DNA from: Bacillaceae bacterium
GTDB lineage: Bacteria > Bacillota > Bacilli > JACDOE01
Direction of reading: 5' to 3'
Assembly: GCA_017656255.1 (NCBI GenBank)
Contig: JACDOE010000004.1
Span: forward strand, 62,001-126,000
DNA: 64,000 nt
The notes beneath the pieces are model-generated. The model saw only the letters and a program-made list of their open reading frames with translations, was not told where the DNA came from and did no database searches. Positions 55,396 to 63,272 of the stretch are shown here, in pieces (the first letter of the stretch is position 1; every line of letters begins with the position of its first letter). The translations under genes were made by a program, and so were the position numbers.

Positions 55396-57300
55396 TTATG
55401 CCACCTCTCCATCGAGCGACATCACGCGTAGATTGGTCTTGATAACCGTCTCTTTTCCATCCCGGTACCGAATTCGGCCTTCGACATGGATTTCATCCGT
55501 TTCACTGTACAATCCTTCGATCAGATCACGGTACTTCTCAGCAACAAAGCCCCGCCGCACCTTTTTGGTTCGGGTCAGCTCCTCGTCATCAGCATCCAGT
55601 TCCTTGTAAAGCAACACAAATTTTTTGATCCGAGCCTTTTCTTCCAGTCCTTCGTTGATTTTCGCCACCTCTTTATGAATCAAATCCAGCACTTCCGGCT
55701 TGGCCGACAAATCGGTGTACGTGGTATAGGCAATCTGATTCAATTCAGCCCAGCGCCCCACATTGGACATATCGATATTAATGATGGCGACTACATAAGG
55801 ACGCCCTTTTCCAATGGCAACCGCCTCCTGAATGTACGGGCTGAATTTCAGTTTGTTTTCAATAAATTGCGGGGAGAACATCTCGCCGGTATCGAGCCGG
55901 ATCACATCTTTCAACCGGTCGATGACATAGAGATGTCCATCATCGTCGATGTAACCCGCATCTCCGGTATGAAGCCAGCCGTCTTCAATCGTTTCCCGGG
56001 TTGATTTCTCGTTGTTGTAATACCCGGCAAACACACTGGGGCTCTTTAACAGAATCTCGCCTTCCTCGGATATTTTAGCTTCCGTTTCCGGGATCGGGAC
56101 CCCGACACTGTCAAACTTGATATCCCCGTCTCGGTGGGCGACGGCAATTCCGACAATCTCTGTCTGTCCGTATATCTGCTTTAAATTGACCCCGATACCG
56201 TGAAAAAAGCGGAAGATATCCGGCCCCAGCGCCGCTCCTCCGGTATAGGCCCGTTTTAACCGGAGCAGACCGAAATGATCCCGAATCGCACTGAATAACA
56301 GGTAATCGGCAAAACGGTAAAGAAGACGTGTCCCTCCCGATACCGGTTCCCGGTTAAATGCGGCATCGGCCATTTTTTCACCAATTGGTTTCAACCACTG
56401 GTATATTTTTCGCTTTAACCAGCTGGCATCCTGAATGCGAACCTGAAATTTGGAGATCATCTCTTCCCAGATACGTGGGGGTGCAAACATCACATGAGGC
56501 CCGATTTCTCGCAGGTTTTCTTTGACTGTGGAAGGTTCTTCCGGAAAGTTAACGGTAATCCCGATGGAAAGTCCCACACAGATGGTCATCATCTGTTCCC
56601 CGATCCAGGCCAGGGGAAGGAACGATAGATACTCGTCCCCCTCTTCCAGCGGATCAACCTGTGTCAGGTTTCGGGCCATTTTAACCAGGTTGTCGTGGGT
56701 TAACATGGCCGCCTTGGGATTCCCTGTTGTCCCGGATGTATAAGAAAAGATCGCAATATCTGAAGATTCTCCGAGTTTCACCTGTTCGTCAAAGTAATCA
56801 GGGTTCTCTTTTTCAAATCTGCTTCCGAGTTCCTGCACATGTTCAAAAAACATGATTTTATCATGTTGATAATTCCGGATCCCCCGCGGGTCATAGTAGA
56901 TGATGTTGGATACATGGGGGATTTCTGATTCAATCTCCAGCACCTTGTCCAGCTGTTCCTGGTCTTCCACTACCACAAATTTGGCTTCACAGTGGTTGAG
57001 GACATAGGAGATTTCAGCCGGAAGAGACTCCTGATAAATACCGACTGAGATGCCGCCAAGCGACTGAGCGGCAAGTTCGGAAAACACCCATTCCGGTCGA
57101 TTATCTCCGATGATCGCCAGTTTATCCCCTCTCTGAAAGCCCAGATTCGCCAGGCCGAGGGCCAAGGCCTTGACATTTCGGTAATAAGACTCCCAGGTAA
57201 ACTCGTTCCAGATTCCGTAATCTTTTTCACGAAGAGCGACACGCTCGGGTCTGCTCTCAGCGCGTTCGATCAAAATTTGCGGAAGTGTTTGTCCGGCCAT
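55396..57300 (-). CDS. Long-chain acyl-CoA synthetase-like ligase
   Basis: A 634-residue AMP-forming ligase. The P-loop is YTSGTTGNPKAAMLTH near residue 187; YGQTEIVGIA and DGWLHTGDAGYIDDDGHLYVIDRLKDVI complete the ANL pattern. The length and the internal LLFSAIRDHFGLLRLKRAYTGGAAL segment match long-chain (ACSBG-like) synthetases. ATG 57300 follows AAGGAGG. Its place inside a Liv operon suggests vectorial activation: import, then CoA attachment. Confidence 0.9.
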   Translation of the reverse strand: MAGQTLPQILIERAESRPERVALREKDYGIWNEFTWESYYRNVKALALGLANLGFQRGDKLAIIGDNRPEWVFSELAAQSLGGISVGIYQESLPAEISYVLNHCEAKFVVVEDQEQLDKVLEIESEIPHVSNIIYYDPRGIRNYQHDKIMFFEHVQELGSRFEKENPDYFDEQVKLGESSDIAIFSYTSGTTGNPKAAMLTHDNLVKMARNLTQVDPLEEGDEYLSFLPLAWIGEQMMTICVGLSIGITVNFPEEPSTVKENLREIGPHVMFAPPRIWEEMISKFQVRIQDASWLKRKIYQWLKPIGEKMADAAFNREPVSGGTRLLYRFADYLLFSAIRDHFGLLRLKRAYTGGAALGPDIFRFFHGIGVNLKQIYGQTEIVGIAVAHRDGDIKFDSVGVPIPETEAKISEEGEILLKSPSVFAGYYNNEKSTRETIEDGWLHTGDAGYIDDDGHLYVIDRLKDVIRLDTGEMFSPQFIENKLKFSPYIQEAVAIGKGRPYVVAIINIDMSNVGRWAELNQIAYTTYTDLSAKPEVLDLIHKEVAKINEGLEEKARIKKFVLLYKELDADDEELTRTKKVRRGFVAEKYRDLIEGLYSETDEIHVEGRIRYRDGKETVIKTNLRVMSLDGEVA

Positions 57301-57316
57301 AAAACTGGATTCCTCC

Positions 57317-58087
57317 TTATCCCGTTTGTTCTTCTCCCAGATAAGCCTCAATCACTTTCGGATTCTGTTGAATTTCTGACGGCGTTCCAAATCCAATCAG
57401 CTTTCCGAAATCAAGTACCGCAATGTGGTCGGACAAATCCATCACCACCCCCATATCATGTTCGATCAGTACGACGGTCGTTTTGCGTTCTTCATGGATC
57501 TCAATGACAAAGCGGGCCATGTCCTCTTTTTCCTCACTGTTCATTCCTGCCATCGGCTCATCCAGCAATAAAATCTTAGGGTCCAGTGCCAGCGCACGTC
57601 CTACTTCTACCCGCTTCTGCAGCCCGTAAGACAACATACCCACAGGCTGATCCCGATAATGTTCAATTTCAAGAAAATCGATGATATCCTCGACAGCTTT
57701 GCGGTGTTCAATTTCTTCTTTCTGTGCCAGTCCCCAGTAAAAGCCTCCGGATAGTACCCCGGATTTCATCCGGACATGCCGGCCGAGCATCAGGTTTTCC
57801 AGAACCGTCATATTCTTGAATAATTCGATATTCTGAAAGGCCCGGGCAATGCCCAGTTCGGTTCTTTTATACGATTTCATATGGGTAATCTCTCTACCAT
57901 CAAATTTGATAGAGCCCTGAGAAGGGTGATAGAGGCCGCTGATGCAATTGAGCATACTCGTTTTCCCTGCACCGTTCGGTCCAATCAGTGAAAAAATCTC
58001 CCCTTCCTCAATATGAAAACTGACTTCATTTAACGCTGCAACACCACCAAAATGAAGTGACAGATTTTCAACTTCCAGTAACGGCAT
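57317..58087 (-). CDS. livG: Branched-chain-type ABC transporter ATPase LivG
   Basis: A 256-residue ATPase: Walker A GPNGAGKTSM, signature LSYGLQKR, Walker B ILLLDEPMAGMN and LIEHDMGVVMD. Its PxxG-E-C-terminal region is typical of LivG. First gene of the seven-gene operon; AAAGGGGGAAG lies before the ATG. Confidence 0.93.
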   Translation of the reverse strand: MPLLEVENLSLHFGGVAALNEVSFHIEEGEIFSLIGPNGAGKTSMLNCISGLYHPSQGSIKFDGREITHMKSYKRTELGIARAFQNIELFKNMTVLENLMLGRHVRMKSGVLSGGFYWGLAQKEEIEHRKAVEDIIDFLEIEHYRDQPVGMLSYGLQKRVEVGRALALDPKILLLDEPMAGMNSEEKEDMARFVIEIHEERKTTVVLIEHDMGVVMDLSDHIAVLDFGKLIGFGTPSEIQQNPKVIEAYLGEEQTG

Positions 58088-58111
58088 TGTCTTCCCCCTT
58101 TATCCTGTGTG

Positions 58112-58125
58112 TTTGTTTAAACAAA
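58112..58125. promoter_or_regulatory. Palindrome TTTGTTTAAACAAA
   Basis: Perfect 14-base inverted repeat about 25 bases before livG, in a position where bound protein would block the transcript leader. Confidence 0.45.
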
Positions 58126-58352
58126 AAAACCGGGGACACCCGGCCTGGTACGATTGTTCACATAGAACACCTGAATATGTACCTTGTTCCAGTACCGAAC
58201 CATCCTGCACACTTGATGATATTGTTGTCAAAAAATCTATGATATTACTGAGCCGTTTAAAAATGATTCATCGAGGTGCGGATTCTCGATACCGCAAAAT
58301 TATGTATATTTTGAAAATATTTCAGCTTCATATCCGGCCCCTGCCTCAATCA

Positions 58353-58368
58353 TTATGAATATTCATAA
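58353..58368. promoter_or_regulatory. Palindrome TTATGAATATTCATAA
   Basis: Perfect 16-base inverted repeat. Its TGAAT/ATTCA core resembles FadR-type half-sites of Bacillus, which fits an operon with a fatty acyl-CoA synthetase. Confidence 0.5.
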
Positions 58369-58553
58369 GAATCATTACATATCTATTGAACCTTAAACAG
58401 GTTTATGACATCCCATTCCATGATGTCTAAAATGTTAAAAACATTATATCCAGTTTCTATGAACACAGTCAACAATCTATTAAGAATTTTTAAAAAATTT
58501 TATCTATTATACCCCTCGGGGTTGTATATCACATGCATTCCAGCTTCAGTGCT

Positions 58554-59543
58554 TTAACGGGCCTCAGATTCCAGATGTTCCAGTTGGGCCAGTGTCCCCA
58601 TGGCAATGATTCGGTCATGTTCCTTTAATATTTCATCGGCGGAAGGATTGCTGATGAATTGATCTCCCCGTTTAATGGCGACGACGGTCACCCCGTAATC
58701 CGATCGAATCCTGAGCTCAGCCAGTGTTTTGCCGGCCAGTTGAGACGACTCGCTGACCTCAAGTTCTTCTATGGCAAAATCGCCATGCTGGTGATGCAGA
58801 ATGGTATCCACGTAATCGACACTGGTCGGTTTCAAAATGGATAACGCCATTCGTCGACCGCTGATATTGGAAGGATTAATCACTTTGTCTGCCCCGGCTC
58901 GACGCAATTTTTCTTCCGAACCAGATTTTTCCACCCGAGCAACGACCTGAATATCACGGTTCAACCCTTTTGCGGTAAGGGTGATAAATACATTGTCGGC
59001 ATCCTGCGGCAGGGTGGTAATCAGGCCCGACGCCCGTTTGATTCCCGCCTTGAGAAGCGTGTCATCTTCCGTCGCATCTCCCTGTATGTACAGCATATCT
59101 GAATCCAGTTCTTCTAACTGTTTTTGATCACATTCAATGATCACAAACGGAGTACCTGCGTTTTCAAGTTGTTCTGCTACCTGTAGCCCGACCCGCCCGA
59201 GACCGCAGATAATAATATGACCCTGAAGATTCTCAATCGCCTTTTCCATCCGTCTTCTCACCACTTCCTCTGAAAATTCTCCTTCAATGATCCCCGCTGC
59301 TACGACACCGAGGGCGTAAGCAACCAGCCCGATTCCCACCGGGATGATGATCAGCGCAAAAACTTTCCCTTCCATGGTTAGCGGATACAGATCCCCGTAT
59401 CCGACCGTTAACAGCGTAATCACCGTCATCCAGAGTGCATCAAAAAAATTCAGACCTTCTAACATTTGAAAGCCGGCCGTTCCGATAAGAGTGGTCATCA
59501 ACATCCCGGTCAGTGCGGCCCACAGTCTTCTTTTAACTTTCAT
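58554..59543 (-). CDS. Two-helix potassium channel with RCK domain
   Basis: A 329-residue channel of the MthK/YugO type. Two membrane helices flank the selectivity filter (TVGYGD near residue 45); an RCK domain follows with the nucleotide motif GLGRVGLQVAEQL and a TrkA-C lobe (SSQLAGKTLAELRIRSDYGVTVVAI). ATG 59543 follows CGGAGGAATTC. Ligand (Ca, NAD or c-di-AMP) not readable. Confidence 0.93.
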   Translation of the reverse strand: MKVKRRLWAALTGMLMTTLIGTAGFQMLEGLNFFDALWMTVITLLTVGYGDLYPLTMEGKVFALIIIPVGIGLVAYALGVVAAGIIEGEFSEEVVRRRMEKAIENLQGHIIICGLGRVGLQVAEQLENAGTPFVIIECDQKQLEELDSDMLYIQGDATEDDTLLKAGIKRASGLITTLPQDADNVFITLTAKGLNRDIQVVARVEKSGSEEKLRRAGADKVINPSNISGRRMALSILKPTSVDYVDTILHHQHGDFAIEELEVSESSQLAGKTLAELRIRSDYGVTVVAIKRGDQFISNPSADEILKEHDRIIAMGTLAQLEHLESEAR

Positions 59544-59629
59544 AGAATTCCTCCGATGTTTTACAAAACTAATACTCTTATTATATATGAATAGATAAAA
59601 TGGTAAACTTTGTCGAAAAAATTTGTTCA

Positions 59630-59656
59630 TAAAAAAACAGGTACCAGATGTACCTG
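59630..59656 (-). terminator. Terminator of fdhD
   Basis: CAGGTAC / GTACCTG with a 5-base loop, T7 on the minus strand. Confidence 0.85.
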
Positions 59657-59688
59657 CACGGTAAAGAACCTGTCAAATCAAGATTTCG

Positions 59689-60495
59689 TTATACTTTTTC
59701 CCTGTCTGAAGTGACGATACGATCGGGATGTGTATAGATATTCATACTCTGATTGCGGATAAATCCGACCGTTGTAATGCCAAGATCATCCGCAAGCTCT
59801 AAAGCGAGATCGGTAGGCGCTGATTTGGACAACAGAATTCCGACTCCGATTTTTGAAATTTTCAACAGGACCTCAGATGAAATCCGACCGCTGAACACGA
59901 TCAATTTGTCTCCAAGGCGGATCTTGTGTTTCAGGCAGTATCCGTAGATTTTGTCCAGGGCATTGTGTCTTCCAATATCCGTCCGGCTTATGATTATCTC
60001 CTCCGTTGTGCAGAGGGCAGCATTATGGACGCCACCTGTTTTGATGAAATCCGAGGAACGCCGGTTCAACCCGTCCATCAAGGCAAAACAATGGTCCAGT
60101 GACAATTTGAGCCGATGATTCATCACGGTTTTTGCCGTTTTAACATCATTTTGAAAGTAAAACTGTCTGCTTTTGCCACAGCATGATCCGATAAAACGTT
60201 TGGATGATGCGTCCTTTTCCAGATCAAAGTCCCGCTCTAGTTCCACATAGGCAAATCCCTGTTTGCTGACAGAAAGGGATTGAATCTCATCAGCAAGACG
60301 GATAATTCCTTCTGAGGCCAAAAACCCAATCACAAGGTCTTCCATGTGTTCGGGCGTGCAGACCATGGTCGCAAATTCCTGACCATTTATAACAATGGTA
60401 AGTGGAGATTCAACGGCGATCAGGTCATCTTGCCGGTTGAGACTACCCGCTTCATATTTTAAAATCTGTCGCTGGGACTTCACCCTTTTATCCAT
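59689..60495 (-). CDS. fdhD: Formate dehydrogenase accessory sulfurtransferase FdhD
   Basis: A 268-residue FdhD, which sulfurates the Mo/W-bis-MGD cofactor so that formate dehydrogenase becomes active. Markers: ESPLTIVINGQEF, CTPEHMEDLVIGFLASEGII, GSCCGKSRQFYF (the cysteine loop, here with adjacent Cys) and VFSGRISSEVLLK. GGTGAGGGGAG precedes the ATG. No formate dehydrogenase gene is in the window; it must be elsewhere. Expression appears to be controlled by the RNA element at 60637-60716. Confidence 0.93.
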   Translation of the reverse strand: MDKRVKSQRQILKYEAGSLNRQDDLIAVESPLTIVINGQEFATMVCTPEHMEDLVIGFLASEGIIRLADEIQSLSVSKQGFAYVELERDFDLEKDASSKRFIGSCCGKSRQFYFQNDVKTAKTVMNHRLKLSLDHCFALMDGLNRRSSDFIKTGGVHNAALCTTEEIIISRTDIGRHNALDKIYGYCLKHKIRLGDKLIVFSGRISSEVLLKISKIGVGILLSKSAPTDLALELADDLGITTVGFIRNQSMNIYTHPDRIVTSDREKV

Positions 60496-60636
60496 ATTTC
60501 TCCCCTCACCTAAGCTTGCATTTCCAGTTCCGCTATGTGTTATTCTTCATGCCGGGTTTTCCGCCTTGTTCACTATTATACTGGTATTATATTCAGGTAT
60601 GCCGTCATAAGGTAATTTAGAATTTTTAAAAAAACA

Positions 60637-60716
60637 AACCGCCGTGATCGGATCTTAAATTTTAGAGGTCCGACACGGCGGTTAGCCTTCGGCAGGGCCG
60701 CTGCCAAGTACCAACC
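60637..60716 (-). ncRNA. Candidate cis-regulatory RNA, copy A (before fdhD)
   Basis: A 37-nt hairpin (60680-60716) has outer arms GGUUGGU / GCUAACC (two G-U), a 2x2 internal loop AC/AG, inner arms UUGGCAG / CUGCCGA and loop CGGCC. Its final AACC is also the start of a terminator: AACCGCCGTG / CACGGCGGTT (60637-60683) followed by T8. The two folds exclude each other in part. It begins 22 bases after the DUF2294 stop and lies 141 bases before fdhD. Copy B at 62489-62585 has the same length and nearly the same sequence. Confidence 0.75.
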
Positions 60717-60738
60717 TGATCGTCTATCGTGCTGTTAT

Positions 60739-61098
60739 TCAAGATTTGAACTTCTTTTCAATATCACGATCAAATACAAAAATGGACATGCCAAAGTCTT
60801 TATCAATATCAATGTCGACAAACAATTCTACAAAGTTGGCTCCCAGAAATTCTTCCATTTCCACCGGGCGGTTCTTGCGGTAGATTTCTTTCACCATCTC
60901 TGTTCGGGCAGCACGAAGCATCTGTTTTCCTTCGTCAGCGGTCGCAATAAATTTTTCCACAGGTGACAGGTTTCCTTCCATTTCACAGATCGCCCAGTTC
61001 TTACAGAAAGTCGTTTTGATTTCCCTGGGTCCTTTGCCCATATGACGCTTCCTGAAGGATCGTACCAGATTGCTGAATTCCGCTTCATACTTGTTCAT
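60739..61098 (-). CDS. DUF2294 protein
   Basis: A 119-residue soluble protein matching DUF2294: MGKGPREIKTTFCKNWAICEMEGNLSPVEKFIA and a C-terminal VDIDIDKDFGMSIFVF. The family often sits beside formate dehydrogenase genes in Bacillota; biochemical role unknown. AAAAGGG before the ATG. It is the first gene of a transcript that continues through RNA copy A to fdhD. Confidence 0.78.
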   Translation of the reverse strand: MNKYEAEFSNLVRSFRKRHMGKGPREIKTTFCKNWAICEMEGNLSPVEKFIATADEGKQMLRAARTEMVKEIYRKNRPVEMEEFLGANFVELFVDIDIDKDFGMSIFVFDRDIEKKFKS

Positions 61099-61138
61099 AT
61101 GGTCTCAACCCTTTTAATTTTCCATCTTCTGATGATAG

Positions 61139-61167
61139 ATTTTATCACCAGTGGTTTGTATTTTCAA
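61139..61167 (-). promoter_or_regulatory. Promoter of DUF2294-fdhD
   Basis: On the minus strand TTGAAA, 17-base spacer, TAAAAT, about 40 bases before the DUF2294 start. Confidence 0.65.
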
Positions 61168-61181
61168 TTTTTTTAAAAAAT

Positions 61182-62447
61182 TTAACTTGCCAGATTAACA
61201 GTGGACTCTTTTAAATCTGCCTGCAGTTTTTTGATATCTGCCCGGATCCAGATGGAAACGATCAACGCCACCAGGAATAACCCGGCAAATATGTAAAGGG
61301 TTCCGATATAACTTTCCGTCGTCGTCCGTACCCAGGACGCAATGGACGGACCTGCCAGACCGGCTGCAGCCCAGGCCGTCAGGATGTACCCATGAATAGC
61401 ACCCAGTTGTTTTGTTCCAAACAAGTCGCCGATGTAGGCTGGAATGGAAGCGAATCCTCCGCCATAACAGGTCAGGATCAAAAATAGCAGAATTTGGAAC
61501 AACAAAGCATTTGTTGATTGCGGTAGTAACAGAAATGCGATGATCTGGATGGCAAAAAAAGCGGTGTATGTGTTAGGGCGTCCGATATAATCCGACAGCG
61601 AGGCCCACCCGATACGTCCCAGACCGTTGAAGAGTCCCAGCAGTCCGACCATGGTTGCAGCTGCAATACTGGACATACCGGCAATTTCCTGTGCCATTGG
61701 AGATGCTACGGATAATACGGCAATACCGCAGGTCACATTAATAAACAACATTAACCACAGGAAATAAAAACGACGAGTTTTGACCGCTTCGTTAGCCGTC
61801 AACTGGGACAGGTCGGCCTTTATTTTCTTCTTGCCGGACTCAACCTGTTCTTTAAACCCTGCCGGCATCCATCCCTCCGGTGGCGGTGCAAGATATTGAG
61901 ATGAAGCAAACATAATAACAAAATAAGCTAACCCCAGGATGAAAAAGGTACTTGCTATGCCAACCGAATCAATTAACCGGGCCATAATCGGACTGCTGAT
62001 CAGCGAGGCGAATCCAAATCCCATGATGGCCAGTCCGGTAGCCAGCCCTCTTCGATCCGGAAACCATTTGACCAGTGTGGAAACCGGCGCAATATAGCCC
62101 ACCCCGAGTCCGATTCCACCCAGTACGCCATAGAACAGGTATAACAAGATGAGTGATTCGGATTGAACAGCCAATCCAGAACCTGCAATCCCCACACCGA
62201 AAAAGACGGCGGCCAGGGTTCCCGATTTCCTGGGACCATGTTTTTCGACAAAATGACCCAGAAAGGCTGCGGCCAGACCCAGAAACAGTATGGCCAGGCT
62301 AAACGTAAACGTCACCTGTTGCAATTCCCAATTCATCTGGTTCATTAAAGGTTTGGTAAACACACTCCAGGCATAAACGGATCCGATGGAAATGTGGATC
62401 CCCACTGCAGAAAGCGCAATAAGCCAGCGGTTTTTGATGTTTTCCAT
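61182..62447 (-). CDS. OFA-family MFS transporter (oxalate/formate type)
   Basis: A 421-residue major-facilitator protein with twelve helices. OFA/OxlT marks: IGSVYAWSVFTKPLM in helix 1, VEKHGPRKSG in loop 2-3, and FPDRRGLATGLAIMGFGFASL. ATG 62447 follows AAGGAGGACG; frames further upstream lie in the RNA leader. Members exchange oxalate and formate or related carboxylates. The shared RNA element with fdhD supports formate as the substrate. Confidence 0.88.
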   Translation of the reverse strand: MENIKNRWLIALSAVGIHISIGSVYAWSVFTKPLMNQMNWELQQVTFTFSLAILFLGLAAAFLGHFVEKHGPRKSGTLAAVFFGVGIAGSGLAVQSESLILLYLFYGVLGGIGLGVGYIAPVSTLVKWFPDRRGLATGLAIMGFGFASLISSPIMARLIDSVGIASTFFILGLAYFVIMFASSQYLAPPPEGWMPAGFKEQVESGKKKIKADLSQLTANEAVKTRRFYFLWLMLFINVTCGIAVLSVASPMAQEIAGMSSIAAATMVGLLGLFNGLGRIGWASLSDYIGRPNTYTAFFAIQIIAFLLLPQSTNALLFQILLFLILTCYGGGFASIPAYIGDLFGTKQLGAIHGYILTAWAAAGLAGPSIASWVRTTTESYIGTLYIFAGLFLVALIVSIWIRADIKKLQADLKESTVNLAS

Positions 62448-62480
62448 GATACGTCCTCCTTCTACAAAATTTTTTGTGAC

Positions 62481-62585
62481 AAAACAAAAACCGCCAACAT
62501 TCAACTTTCTCAAAGGACAAAAAAATCCTCTTAAAGTTGAAAATTGGCGGTTAGCCTTTGGCAGGGTCGCTGCCAAGTACCAACC
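62481..62585 (-). ncRNA. Candidate cis-regulatory RNA, copy B (before the OFA transporter)
   Basis: The 37-nt hairpin (62549-62585) is almost identical to copy A; loop CGACC versus CGGCC and inner arm CUGCCAA versus CUGCCGA, the latter keeping pairing with UUGGCAG. Its AACC again opens a terminator: AACCGCCAA / TTGGCGGTT (62489-62552) with an inner TTCAACTTT / AAAGTTGAA stem and a T-rich tail. The terminator loop and lower stem differ completely from copy A, so only the hairpin and AACCGCC are conserved. Spacing to the start codon is about 40 bases after the T-tract. Confidence 0.78.
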
Positions 62586-62749
62586 CGACCTTTTTTTGGG
62601 GCAGGACATGTTTAACCGGTGACAGGTAGCCGCTGTCCCGTGTCAAACATTAATTGTGTCATTTTTGTGAAAATTTAATATATATCGTAACATGAAACTC
62701 CTACTTTTTCAATAGGATTAATATTATTCATAAGATAGATTCTGATCTA

Positions 62750-62815
62750 TTAACTGTCCTGTACAAATCCCAGTTCATTTCCGTCCGGATCCCGTATTGT
62801 AAATTTTCGGCTTCC
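62750..62815 (-). pseudogene. C-terminal remnant of a VOC/glyoxalase-type gene
   Basis: Twenty-one codons reading GSRKFTIRDPDGNELGFVQDS then TAA, the typical end of a vicinal-oxygen-chelate protein. A TAG stands immediately before them and no start is available. Nothing of the upstream part remains because the dsrE-like terminator abuts it. Confidence 0.6.
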
Positions 62816-62820
62816 CTATA

Positions 62821-62850
62821 AAAAAGGCACCTGAACCGGAATCAGGTGCC
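62821..62850 (-). terminator. Terminator of the DsrE-like gene
   Basis: GGCACCTGA / TCAGGTGCC with a 7-base loop, T6 on the minus strand. Confidence 0.9.
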
Positions 62851-62865
62851 CAATTGATCTCCGTA

Positions 62866-63198
62866 CTAGAATACCATCGGCGTATAACCTTCTCCGATAT
62901 AATCCGATACCATTTTTCCCACATATTCCACTTCAATCCCCAGTGACGCCAGATTTTCCGAAATACCCTGATTGTCGGAGATAAACTTGCAGGCAACGGG
63001 TGTCTGATATTCCTTGATTTTCGCCGCCTGCTCCTGAAAATCCGGATCTTCCGCCAGTAACTTTTCACTCGGCCCAAAAAACATGATCTTCACATCATCC
63101 AGCCATCCGTTTTTCATCGCATTGACGCCATACAAAATGCCGGTCAACGCTTTTTCTTTTTCCGCCGTTGAAATGATGATCAAAACCTTTTTACTCAA
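62866..63198 (-). CDS. DsrE/DsrF-like small protein
   Basis: A 110-residue protein with the DsrE-like fold: VLIIISTAEKEKALTGILYGVNAMKNG, DVKIMFFGPSEKLL and ACKFISDNQGI. The single Cys (TPVACKF) is at the position where related proteins carry sulfur. TTG start with GGGGAGGGG upstream. Possibly sulfur-transfer related, which would fit FdhD-type chemistry, but this is weak inference. Confidence 0.75.
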   Translation of the reverse strand: MSKKVLIIISTAEKEKALTGILYGVNAMKNGWLDDVKIMFFGPSEKLLAEDPDFQEQAAKIKEYQTPVACKFISDNQGISENLASLGIEVEYVGKMVSDYIGEGYTPMVF

Positions 63199-63272
63199 GA
63201 TGACCCCTCCCCTTTATTTTAGCCAGATCAATCCAGTCATGATCTTATTCGGGATGACCGGACTTTATTCCT

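Larger units (their letters stand above)
58088..58553. other. 466-base control region of the Liv operon
   Basis: No gene seen. It holds two perfect palindromes (listed separately) and long AT-rich runs. I found no convincing -35/-10 pair on the minus strand; CATAAT near 58300 is the best -10 candidate. Confidence 0.5.

Noticed and set aside
59689-60495. FdhD lacking the usual CxxC
   Set aside because: The adjacent-Cys SCCG form is, as far as I recall, normal among Bacillales FdhD proteins, so it is not flagged as odd.
60637-62585. The 37-nt element as a Moco, THF, fluoride or c-di-GMP riboswitch
   Set aside because: It is far shorter and lacks the conserved cores I know for those classes. 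A covariance search is needed.
62641-62646. TTGACA as the -35 of the OFA transporter
   Set aside because: No -10 at 16-19 bases on the minus strand; the true promoter of copy B remains unlocated.
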